Position numbers and translations under genes: made by a program
NCBI RefSeq assembly: GCF_900302455.1
Contig: NZ_ONZG01000010.1
Location: 124,001-188,000, forward strand
Origin: Falsiruegeria mediterranea M17
Lineage (GTDB): Bacteria > Pseudomonadota > Alphaproteobacteria > Rhodobacterales > Rhodobacteraceae
Length of the DNA stretch: 64,000 nucleotides
Direction of reading: 5' to 3'
In this document: positions 18,752 through 26,782 of the stretch, in pieces
How the letters are laid out: each line of letters opens with the position of its first letter
Position numbering within the stretch: the stretch's first letter is position 1
Notes under the pieces: model-generated
What the model saw: only the letters and a program-made list of their open reading frames with translations
Databases searched by the model: none
Told to the model about the DNA's origin: nothing

Positions 18752-19966
18752 TCAAGTACTAGCGTCAGCAATCACCGCGGCCGCTGCATCCAACGCCCCT
18801 TTGCCACGGGGGACATCCAAAGCCGCAAGACCGGCTTCTACGCCGCCCAGCATCCCCATAACCATCTGACCATTCAGATGCCCCATGTGACCCAAACGAA
18901 AGAAGTCATCCCGCTTTGGGTCACCGGGCTCTGCCATGCCCAACCCGATGCCCAAGGTCAGCCCCAGATTGCTTTCCACCCAGTTGCGTAAGGCCGTGCC
19001 TCGCCCTTGATCCAGGCGCAGTGATGTGACGGCGCGCGAACGGTGCTCTGGATCCCCGACATTCAAAGCTAACGCCCCGCCTTGGGCCCAGGCATCACAC
19101 GCAGCCCAGATCGCGCGCGCCAACGTCTCGTGCCTTGCCCAGACGTTTTCCATCCCCTCGCCATGGATCATGTCCAAGGCCTGGCGCAAACCATAGAGGT
19201 GATGCGTGGGCGCCGTGCCGTTGAAATACTGATAAAACTCTTCCGGATTCGCACGCGGCGTCCAGTCCCAATACCCCGACACGCGCGGCATTGATGCCCG
19301 CTTGACCGCCGCCTTGTCGTTGAAGAACACAAACGCTGTGCCGGGCGGAACCATCAACCCCTTCTGACTTCCGGTGACCGCCACATCGACGCCCCAGGCA
19401 TCCATCTCGAACCGGTCGCAGCCCATCGACGCGATGCAATCGGCCATCAGCAGTGCGGGGTGGTTCAGCTTGTCCAGCAGCGCGCGCAATGCAGGCACGT
19501 TGTTGCGGATCGAGGTCGAGGTGTCCACATGCACCGCCAGCACGGCCTTGATCTGATGCGCAGTATCTGCCTGCAACGCGTCGGCGATCTTATCCATGTC
19601 CCACGGGCTGGATTTGCCGAAATCGAGGATCTGCGTCTCGATCCCCAGACCGTCAGCCATCAGCGCCCAGCCATGGGCAAACCGCCCTGTCGCAGGGACC
19701 AGCACCCGCTCGCCGGGTGCGATGGTATTTGCCAGAGCTGCCTCCCAGACGCCATGACCGTTGGCGATGTAGATGGCGACGTTGTGCTCGGTTCGGGCCA
19801 CACGTCGCAAATCAGCGGTCAACCCCGACATCATGTCGATCAGCTCACCCTCGTAGATATTGGGCGCGGCGCGGTGCATCGCTTGCAAAACCGCATCGGG
19901 CATCACGGAAGGGCCTGGAATGGCGAGGTAGTGTCGACCCGAAACGGGCGTTGAATTCGTTGTCAT
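18752..19966 (-). CDS. Class V aminotransferase (serine/alanine-glyoxylate aminotransferase family)
   Basis: A 404-residue fold type I enzyme of the serine-glyoxylate/alanine-glyoxylate group. IPGPSVMPDAVLQAM opens the protein; the cofactor Asp is in LLMADCIASMG (Asp176) and the PLP Lys in TGSQKGLMVPPG (Lys202), a motif characteristic of serine-glyoxylate aminotransferases. Likely reaction: serine or aspartate plus glyoxylate to glycine plus the keto acid. The beta-hydroxyaspartate-cycle enzyme BhcA belongs to the same family, but no bhcBCD genes are adjacent. The start at ATG 19966 has GGAGAGAG about 15 bases upstream, slightly far; a GTG at 19996 would add ten residues. Confidence 0.88.
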   Translation of the reverse strand: MTTNSTPVSGRHYLAIPGPSVMPDAVLQAMHRAAPNIYEGELIDMMSGLTADLRRVARTEHNVAIYIANGHGVWEAALANTIAPGERVLVPATGRFAHGWALMADGLGIETQILDFGKSSPWDMDKIADALQADTAHQIKAVLAVHVDTSTSIRNNVPALRALLDKLNHPALLMADCIASMGCDRFEMDAWGVDVAVTGSQKGLMVPPGTAFVFFNDKAAVKRASMPRVSGYWDWTPRANPEEFYQYFNGTAPTHHLYGLRQALDMIHGEGMENVWARHETLARAIWAACDAWAQGGALALNVGDPEHRSRAVTSLRLDQGRGTALRNWVESNLGLTLGIGLGMAEPGDPKRDDFFRLGHMGHLNGQMVMGMLGGVEAGLAALDVPRGKGALDAAAAVIADAST

Positions 19967-20137
19967 CTGAATGCCTGTTCTCTCTCCGGAGGCCACCCTA
20001 GCGGACGCGCGCGCGGCGTCAATTCACCAAACGGCAAGCGCGCTGCAAACTTGCGCCTTGGCTGCGACGTGCTTAAATGGGCGCGTCATGACCCGAAACC
20101 TGTCGTCATCCCCCCTCCCCCAAATGGAAGCAACGCC

Positions 20138-21994
20138 ATGAGTGCAAAACACAAATCCAGTCGCGAATTGATGGGCTGGCTCTGGCGCGGCTACTTGTAC
20201 AAGCATCTTCCGTTGCTGGGCATCGCAATGGTGTTCATGCTGCTCGAAGGCAGCATGGTCGGTGTGCTCAGCTATATGATGCAGCCGATGTTCGATGATG
20301 TCTTCGTCAAGGGCAATACGGATGCGCTGAAATGGGTGAGCCTGGCGTTTCTGGTGATCTTTGCGATCCGAGGCATCGCCGGCGTGGTTCAAAAAGTGCT
20401 GCTGACGCGAATCTCGCAAGAGACGGCAGCGCATTTGCGATTGGATCTGCTGAACCGATTGATCCGTCAGGACACTTCGTTTCACCAGACCCACCCGCCC
20501 GGTTTTCTGATCCAGCGGGTGCAGATGGACGTAAGCGCCGTGAACCATGTCTGGCAGGTGATCATCACCGGCGCAGGGCGCGATGCGGTGTCCCTGGTGG
20601 TTCTGATCGGCGTGGCCATCAACGTCGATTGGGTCTGGACTGCCGTCATGTTGATCGGCGTTCCCGTTCTTCTTTTACCCGTAGCTGCCGCGCAGCGCTA
20701 TGTGCGCAAGAAGGCGGCTCAGGCCCGTGATCTGGGTGCAGAACTGTCCACGCGGCTGGACGAGATCTTTCACGGCATTGTCCCGATCAAGCTGAACAAT
20801 CTGGAGAAGTACCAAGTCAATCGTTTTGACGGCCATATGAGCGGTTTTGTCCGATCAGAAGTGCGCGCCAGTTTCGGCACTGCGTCGATCACCGGACTGG
20901 TCGATATCATGGCGGGGGTCGGCTTCATGGGGGTGCTTCTGTACGGCGGCTCGGAAATCATCTCGGGCGAAAAGACCGTGGGTGAATTCATGAGCTTCTT
21001 CACCGCCATTGGTCTGGCCTTTGACCCGATGCGACGGCTTGCCTCGGTCAGCGGCACCTGGCAAGTGGCCGCCGCCGCCCTCGACCGTCTCAAGGATCTG
21101 ATGGACGAGCCCATCAAACTGCTCTCGCCGGACAAACCCGTCGCGGCCCCGTCCGGCCGCCCCGAGATCGCCCTGACCGACGTGCAACTGAACTATGGCG
21201 AGGCGTCAGTTCTGCGCGGGCTGACCCTGCGGGCCGAAGCCGGTAAGACCACAGCGCTTGTGGGCGCATCCGGCGCGGGCAAGTCGACGATCTTTAACCT
21301 GCTGACCCGTCTGGTCGATCCACAAGCCGGATCGGTTCAGGTTGGTGACGTCGAGGTGAGGGATATGTCGCTCGACAAGCTGCGCGATCTCTATTCGGTG
21401 GTGACACAGGAGGGGTTGCTGTTTGACGAGACCCTACGTGAGAATATCCTGCTGGGGCGTACGGACGTGAGCGATGCGCAGCTGCAGGAGGTGTTGGACG
21501 CCGCCCATGTGTCGGATTTCCTGCCCAAGCTGGACAAGGGGCTTTATACCCTGGTTGGCCCGCGCGGCTCGGCGCTGTCCGGTGGACAGCGTCAGCGGGT
21601 GGTGATCGCCCGCGCCTTGCTGCGGGACACCCCGGTGCTGCTGCTGGACGAGGCCACCAGCGCATTGGATGCGCAATCCGAGAAGGTGGTGCAAGAGGCG
21701 CTCGACCGGCTGTCGGGGGGGCGCACAACCATCGTCATCGCGCACCGTCTGTCCACCATTCGCAATGCCGACAAGATCGTGGTGATGGAACGCGGAGAGG
21801 TTGCGGATGAGGGCACGCATGACGAACTCTTGGCGCGTGGTGGCATCTATGCCGATCTGTATCGCTTGCAGTTTCAGGACGGCAAAACGGTGATCGACCC
21901 CGAGGGCATGGCCGCATTGACACCGCACGCAAAAGAGATTGATCCGCCGCAGGTTGGATGGGTCCGGCGCATGTTTGAGCGGCTGATGGGGTAA
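20138..21994 (+). CDS. MsbA-like ABC exporter (fused TMD-NBD)
   Basis: A 618-residue half-transporter: six transmembrane helices in residues about 25-320, then an ATPase domain with Walker A GASGAGKST, signature LSGGQRQRV, Walker B VLLLDEATSALD and the H-loop IAHRLST. This is the architecture of lipid A flippase MsbA and many multidrug/lipid exporters; it would work as a homodimer. The ATG at 20138 is preferred over upstream starts because the preceding residues are proline-rich and not family-like. Substrate not assignable. Repeat copy 5 follows its stop. Confidence 0.9.
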   Translation: MSAKHKSSRELMGWLWRGYLYKHLPLLGIAMVFMLLEGSMVGVLSYMMQPMFDDVFVKGNTDALKWVSLAFLVIFAIRGIAGVVQKVLLTRISQETAAHLRLDLLNRLIRQDTSFHQTHPPGFLIQRVQMDVSAVNHVWQVIITGAGRDAVSLVVLIGVAINVDWVWTAVMLIGVPVLLLPVAAAQRYVRKKAAQARDLGAELSTRLDEIFHGIVPIKLNNLEKYQVNRFDGHMSGFVRSEVRASFGTASITGLVDIMAGVGFMGVLLYGGSEIISGEKTVGEFMSFFTAIGLAFDPMRRLASVSGTWQVAAAALDRLKDLMDEPIKLLSPDKPVAAPSGRPEIALTDVQLNYGEASVLRGLTLRAEAGKTTALVGASGAGKSTIFNLLTRLVDPQAGSVQVGDVEVRDMSLDKLRDLYSVVTQEGLLFDETLRENILLGRTDVSDAQLQEVLDAAHVSDFLPKLDKGLYTLVGPRGSALSGGQRQRVVIARALLRDTPVLLLDEATSALDAQSEKVVQEALDRLSGGRTTIVIAHRLSTIRNADKIVVMERGEVADEGTHDELLARGGIYADLYRLQFQDGKTVIDPEGMAALTPHAKEIDPPQVGWVRRMFERLMG

Positions 21995-22002
21995 GACCGG
22001 GG

Positions 22003-22098
22003 GCACTCCCGCCCGTCGTCGATGCCCCTGGCGGGGCACCTCCTCCCGTTGGGCCGGGCGCGCCTCGCCTTCGGCTCGACGCGTCACCGCGGAACGCT
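22003..22098 (-). repeat. Dispersed intergenic hairpin repeat, copy 5 (short form, inverted)
   Basis: About 95 bp between convergent genes (ABC exporter + and eda -). On the given strand it starts GCACTCCCGCCCGTCGTCG; hairpin 2 has a different but still paired stem, GATGCCCC-TGGC-GGGGCACC (22021-22040), then CCCGTTGGGCCGGGCG and an imperfect hairpin 1 (22059-22083). The 3' limit is uncertain. Confidence 0.75.
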
Positions 22099-22131
22099 GG
22101 CCGGTTCGGTTGAGCGTCGAGCTAGAGCGTC

Positions 22132-22767
22132 CTACCGGGCCAGCGCTGCGGCGTCGCGCGCCAACCGTTCGATCCCGGACCAGTCGCCTGCCTGGACCAT
22201 CGCCTTGGGGGCCACCCAGCTGCCACCAGCGCAGACCACATTCGACAGCCCCAGGTAGTCCCGCGCATTGTCCGGTGACACGCCGCCTGTCGGACAAAAC
22301 GACACCTGCGGCAGCGGCGCACCGATGGCCTTGAGCGCTGGTGCCCCACCTGATGCCTCGGCGGGGAAGAACTTGAGCATGTCATAGCCTTTTTCCAGCA
22401 GACACATTGCCTCGGACGCGGTAGCTGCACCTGGCAACAAGGGTAGCCCTTCGGCCTCGCAGGCCGCGATCAAAGCATCCGTCGCACCCGGAGAGACACC
22501 GAACTGCGCGCCTGCGGCCTTGGCTGCGCGCACATCCGCAGGCGTGATCAAAGTCCCTGCCCCCACGACACCGCCCGGAACGCGGGCCATTTCGCGAATG
22601 GCGTCCAACGCCGCAGGCGTGCGCAGCGTCACCTCAAGCGCAGGCAAACCACCCGCAACAAGCGCCTCGGCCAGAGGTGCGGCCTGCTTGGCGTCGTCGA
22701 CCACCAGAACCGGAACGATGGGGGCGAGCGCGCAGATCTCGCGCGTGCGGATGGATTTCGATGTCAT
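22132..22767 (-). CDS. eda: 2-keto-3-deoxy-6-phosphogluconate aldolase
   Basis: A 211-residue KDPG aldolase, the last step of the Entner-Doudoroff pathway (KDPG to pyruvate and glyceraldehyde 3-phosphate). The Schiff-base lysine is in GYDMLKFFPAE (Lys132), the catalytic Glu in LEVTLRTP (Glu45), and the phosphate-binding region is CPTGGVSPDNARDYL. The length is typical. It lies 3 bases after edd in the operon zwf-edd-eda and is probably cotranscribed from the promoter upstream of zwf. Confidence 0.97.
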   Translation of the reverse strand: MTSKSIRTREICALAPIVPVLVVDDAKQAAPLAEALVAGGLPALEVTLRTPAALDAIREMARVPGGVVGAGTLITPADVRAAKAAGAQFGVSPGATDALIAACEAEGLPLLPGAATASEAMCLLEKGYDMLKFFPAEASGGAPALKAIGAPLPQVSFCPTGGVSPDNARDYLGLSNVVCAGGSWVAPKAMVQAGDWSGIERLARDAAALAR

Positions 22768-22770
22768 GGG

Positions 22771-24579
22771 TCAGTTCCCGAATACAGTTGCGCCGGTGTC
22801 AGCGGATCCAACCGTCTGACGAAATGTAGCAAAGAGGTCGCGGCCCGTGCCAAAGGCGTTTGCGGTCAGGTCAACCGGGGCGATCTCGCGCTCGGTCACG
22901 CCGGGTGTCAGAATCTCCAACTGCCCGGCCACCGCATCAACGCGCAGCAAGTCCCCATCGCGCAGCTGAGCGATCGGGCCCCCATCGAGGGCTTCGGGGC
23001 AGACATGGATCGCAGCAGGCACTTTGCCCGACGCCCCGGACATGCGCCCATCCGTGACCAGAGCCACCTTTTGTCCCCGCCCCTGCAGAACCTGCAACAC
23101 CGGCGTCAGAGAATGCAGTTCGGGCATCCCGTTGGACTTTGGCCCCTGATAGCGAACAACAACGACCACATCGCCCGTCAGCTCCCCAGCCTTGAACGCC
23201 GTCTTGACGCTGTCTTGGTCTTCAAACACGCGCGCAGGTGCCTCGACGATCCGATGTTCCGGTGCCACGGCGGAAATCTTCATCACGCCCGTCCCCAACG
23301 AACCGCTAAGCCGTGACAGGCCGCCCGTGGGTTGGAACGGGTCGGATGCAGGTCGGAGGATCTTGTCGTTCAGGCTTTGGCCTGCCCCGCTCTGCCAGAC
23401 CAACTGACCATCGATCAGTTTGGGATCTTGGGTGTAATGCGCGAGCCCCTCGCCCGCGACTGTCTGCGTGTCAGGATGCAAGAGTCCCGCATCCAGAAGG
23501 GTCGAGATCGCATAGCCCAACCCGCCTGCCGCGTGGAAATGGTTCACATCCGCCAAGCCGTTGGGATAGACCCGCGCGATCAGGGGAACCACGGCCGAAA
23601 TGTCCGAAAAATCCTGCCAGTCCAATGCAATGCCACCGGTCCGTGCCATCGCCACCAAGTGGATCAACAGGTTGGTCGAGCCACCGGTCGCCATCAACCC
23701 CACGATGCCGTTTACAAACGCCTTTTCGTCCAAGATCTGGCACACCGGCGTAAAGTCATTGCCAAGCGCACTGAGCGAAAGGGCGCGCTTTGCCCCTTCG
23801 ACGGTAAGAGCGTCGCGCAGATCTGTGTTTGGCGGCACAAAGGACGCGCCGGGCAAGTGCAGACCCATGAACTCCATCAGCATCTGGTTGGTGTTTGCGG
23901 TCCCGTAGAACGTGCAGGTTCCAGGCCCGTGATAGGCCGCCATTTCGGCCGCCATCAACGCATCGCGGTCACATTCTCCGGCCGCAAACTGTTGTCGCAC
24001 CTTGGCCTTTTCGTCGTTGGCCAATCCGCTGGCCATCGGCCCCGCAGGCAAGAACACCGCCGGGAGGTGACCAAAGCTCTGCGCTGCGATCACCAGCCCG
24101 GGAACAATCTTGTCACACACACCAAGGAACACGGCCGCGTCGAACGTATTATGGCTTAGAGCAACGCCCGCCGCCATGGCGATCACATCGCGGGAGAACA
24201 ACGACAGCTCCATCCCCGGCGCGCCTTGGGTGACGCCGTCGCACATGGCGGGCACCCCGCCCGCAACCTGAGCCGTACCACCTGCCGCGCGGATGGCAGT
24301 GCGGATCAATTCGGGATAACGCTCGAATGGCTGATGAGCCGACAGCATGTCGTTGTAGCTGGTGACGATCCCAAGGTTCCCAACGCCGCCCTCGGCGAGC
24401 CGTGTCTGGTCCTTTCCGGCACCAGCATAGGCGTGCGCCTGCCCGCTACAGCTGAGATGTCCGCGCGCTGGACCTTGGGACGTGGCTTCGGCCATGCGGG
24501 CCAGGTAAGCGCTGCGCATCGGCGCGCTGCGGTCGATGATACGGTTGGTCACATCGGCAAGGGTTTGGTTCAATGTCAT
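22771..24579 (-). CDS. edd: 6-phosphogluconate dehydratase
   Basis: A 602-residue IlvD/Edd-family [4Fe-4S] dehydratase converting 6-phosphogluconate to KDPG. Blocks seen include [50 protein letters not shown], the cysteines of [10 protein letters not shown], and [33 protein letters not shown]. The ATG at 24579 has GGAGAG at good spacing and begins 4 bases after the zwf stop codon; a longer frame into zwf is not used. Middle gene of zwf-edd-eda. Confidence 0.97.
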   Translation of the reverse strand: MTLNQTLADVTNRIIDRSAPMRSAYLARMAEATSQGPARGHLSCSGQAHAYAGAGKDQTRLAEGGVGNLGIVTSYNDMLSAHQPFERYPELIRTAIRAAGGTAQVAGGVPAMCDGVTQGAPGMELSLFSRDVIAMAAGVALSHNTFDAAVFLGVCDKIVPGLVIAAQSFGHLPAVFLPAGPMASGLANDEKAKVRQQFAAGECDRDALMAAEMAAYHGPGTCTFYGTANTNQMLMEFMGLHLPGASFVPPNTDLRDALTVEGAKRALSLSALGNDFTPVCQILDEKAFVNGIVGLMATGGSTNLLIHLVAMARTGGIALDWQDFSDISAVVPLIARVYPNGLADVNHFHAAGGLGYAISTLLDAGLLHPDTQTVAGEGLAHYTQDPKLIDGQLVWQSGAGQSLNDKILRPASDPFQPTGGLSRLSGSLGTGVMKISAVAPEHRIVEAPARVFEDQDSVKTAFKAGELTGDVVVVVRYQGPKSNGMPELHSLTPVLQVLQGRGQKVALVTDGRMSGASGKVPAAIHVCPEALDGGPIAQLRDGDLLRVDAVAGQLEILTPGVTEREIAPVDLTANAFGTGRDLFATFRQTVGSADTGATVFGN

Positions 24580-24583
24580 CTGA

Positions 24584-26035
24584 TCACTCTCCGATCTGGC
24601 GCCAACGGCGACCATCGCGATGCATCAGCATCAAGGCATCTTCGGGACCCGAACTGCCCGCGTCATAAGGCGCCGGCCGATCGGTCCGCTCTTCCCAGGC
24701 GCTGATGATCGGGTCGGCCCAGGTCCAGGCCGCTTCGACCTCGTCTCCGCGCATGAACAGGGTCTGATCGCCCCGGATCACATCCATTACCAACCGCTCA
24801 TAGGCGTCCTGAGGGCGGTTGTCGGCGCCAAGGGCCTCGGCAAAGGACATATCCAGCGAAACCTCTTTCAAACGAAGGCCGCCGGGGCCCGGATCCTTGA
24901 TCGTGGTGCGCAGCGTGATCCCCTCGTCCGGTTGCAGGCGGATCACCAGAACGTTGCCGCGCAGATGGCCGACATTGGGAAAGATCGTGTGCGGGGGGTC
25001 GCGGAACACGACGGCAATCTCTGATTCCCGCGCGCGCAGCTTCTTACCGGTGCGCAGGTAGAACGGCGTGCCTGACCATCGCCAATTGGCAACCCGCACT
25101 TTCATCGCGACAAAGCTCTCGGTCCGGCTGTCGGGGTCACCCACATGATCCAGATAGCTGTCATCGCCTGTGTCAGCCCGGTATTGTCCCCGCGCAATAT
25201 CACCATCCGGAACCGGATCGAGCGCCTCGATCACCTTGACCTTTTCGTCCCTCACCGCATTGGGTGTAAACTTCGACGGCGGTTCCATCGCGGTCAGGCA
25301 CAGTAGCTGTACCAGATGGTTCTGTACCATGTCCCGCATGGCGCCGGACTTGTCATAATAGGCCTCGCGCCCTTCGATGCCGATGCTTTCGGATACCGTG
25401 ACTTGCACGTGGTCGATGTGGGTGGAGTTCCACAGGGGTTCGAACAGCGAGTTCGCAAACCGAAGGGCCATCAGGTTCTGTACGGTTTCCTTGCCCAGGT
25501 AATGGTCGATGCGATAAATCTGATGTTCGTCAAAACAGGCGCGCAGCCCCGCATTCAACTCACGCGCGGATTGCAGGTCGCGACCAAAGGGTTTTTCGAC
25601 CACGATCCGGCTGTCAGCCGTCGCGAGGCCGCCAGAGTGCAAGCGTGACGCAATCTCGGAGAACAGAGATGGTGCAACAGACAAGTAGAACGCCCGCACC
25701 GTTTCCGGCCGGAGCCTGCTTGCCAGATCATCCCATCCTTCGGGCCCCGTGGCATTGACCGCGACATAATCGATGCGCGACAGAAAGGTGTTCAACACAT
25801 CGTCCTGCTCGGCCTCTTCGCCGGCCTGTTCAAGTATGGCGGTGCGCACCGTGGCACGGAACTCATCTGCGCTGATGGCGGACCGGGCCGTGCCAATGAT
25901 GCGCGCCGTGTCAGGCATCTGCCCCACGACGAAACGGTGGAACAGACCCGGTAGAATCTTGCGGTGCGCCAAGTCGCCTGTGGCTCCAAACAGCACAAGA
26001 TCGAACGGATCAACTGGGATCACACGCGAAACCAT
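24584..26035 (-). CDS. zwf: Glucose-6-phosphate 1-dehydrogenase
   Basis: A 483-residue enzyme oxidising glucose 6-phosphate to 6-phosphogluconolactone with NAD(P)+. The N-terminal Rossmann motif is LVLFGATGDLAHRK (residues about 13-26), and the active-site signature is RIDHYLGKETVQN with EKPFGRDL upstream. First gene of zwf-edd-eda. No 6-phosphogluconolactonase gene (pgl) is included here, so that step must be encoded elsewhere or be spontaneous. AGGAA precedes the ATG. A LacI-type palindrome lies 49 bases upstream. Confidence 0.98.
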   Translation of the reverse strand: MVSRVIPVDPFDLVLFGATGDLAHRKILPGLFHRFVVGQMPDTARIIGTARSAISADEFRATVRTAILEQAGEEAEQDDVLNTFLSRIDYVAVNATGPEGWDDLASRLRPETVRAFYLSVAPSLFSEIASRLHSGGLATADSRIVVEKPFGRDLQSARELNAGLRACFDEHQIYRIDHYLGKETVQNLMALRFANSLFEPLWNSTHIDHVQVTVSESIGIEGREAYYDKSGAMRDMVQNHLVQLLCLTAMEPPSKFTPNAVRDEKVKVIEALDPVPDGDIARGQYRADTGDDSYLDHVGDPDSRTESFVAMKVRVANWRWSGTPFYLRTGKKLRARESEIAVVFRDPPHTIFPNVGHLRGNVLVIRLQPDEGITLRTTIKDPGPGGLRLKEVSLDMSFAEALGADNRPQDAYERLVMDVIRGDQTLFMRGDEVEAAWTWADPIISAWEERTDRPAPYDAGSSGPEDALMLMHRDGRRWRQIGE

Positions 26036-26083
26036 CGAATTGTTCCTTTCCCTGCCGCGATCAGTGTCAGTGAGTTAACGGCA

Positions 26084-26099
26084 ATGTTAGCGATAACAT
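26084..26099. promoter_or_regulatory. LacI/GntR-type operator upstream of zwf-edd-eda
   Basis: ATGTTA-GCGA-TAACAT, a 16-bp near-perfect palindrome (6-bp perfect arms) centred on GC-type symmetry, closely resembling LacI-family operators of gluconate/sugar-acid regulators. It sits 49-64 bases upstream of the zwf start. Confidence 0.7.
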
Positions 26100-26293
26100 A
26101 GTTCAAATCTGCTTTTGCCCACAAGTCAGGCAAAAAGCAACCCATCTAACCCTATCACTTACGATCGTACGATAGCAGGTTTCTCAGAAATTCTGGATCG
26201 AGCGCCCTGGAAACTCGTTGTTGGACCAGAAACCCAACTCATCGGAAAGTTGCTACATTTCAGATTGTTAACTCCCATACGCGAAGTGATGAG

Positions 26294-26302
26294 TTATCCA
26301 CA
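26294..26302 (+). promoter_or_regulatory. Consensus DnaA box
   Basis: TTATCCACA, an exact match to the high-affinity DnaA box, within the AT-rich island. Confidence 0.6.
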
Positions 26303-26605
26303 AATGTCTATTTCCAAGAGGTTATGTGAAGAAATTCAACCAAGAAGTTACTGAGGGTAATGCATTGTTCTTACAAGACTTTCATCTTCAATACGGGAGA
26401 AGCAAATTGAACGGTGAACGCCATTCAATGAAGAAAACTGCATCTGCACCGCATGGCCACTGCATTGAGCATTCGCGTATGGACTGCTCCGGGGATAGAA
26501 GCTTGGTTGATTTCTGCATCTTGCTACAAATATGAAAGAATGACCCTCAATTATCTAGATTTTACCCAATAAATGTTCCAAATAGTCAATTTTGTGATAG
26601 CGATT

Positions 26606-26650
26606 CTATCCACACAATACCTGAAAGATCGTGGAAAACCTTGGGGATAA
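26606..26650. promoter_or_regulatory. Cluster of near-consensus DnaA boxes
   Basis: CTATCCACA at 26606-26614 (one mismatch), TTTTCCACG on the minus strand at 26630-26638 (two mismatches) and TTATCCCCA on the minus strand at 26642-26650 (one mismatch). They follow directly on the AT-rich stretch 26546-26600, the order seen in many origins. Confidence 0.4.
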
Positions 26651-26782
26651 ATCTGATTGCGAACCAATCGACGCAAGAGTTGGCTAAAGCGGTACAACGT
26701 CAGTCCTGCAGGGTGACGAAGCACATCCAATTCAGTGAAATGTTGTTAAATTTCAGCAAGTTGAGCGATTGGATTTCACCGC

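Larger units (their letters stand above)
26036..26782. other. AT-rich gene-free island between zwf and ptsP
   Basis: About 750 bases visibly richer in A+T than the rest of the window. Short open frames occur on the plus strand but none has a believable ribosome site or protein-like composition. It holds the zwf operator (26084-26099), a very AT-rich stretch (about 26546-26600), one perfect DnaA box and two one-mismatch boxes. Candidate roles are a replication-initiation or DnaA-binding locus, or a remnant of acquired DNA. Confidence 0.6.

Noticed and set aside
26115-26535. Short plus-strand frames in the AT-rich island (26115-26354 and 26326-26535)
   Set aside because: No ribosome sites, no protein-like hydrophobic pattern, and overlapping frames; treated as non-coding.
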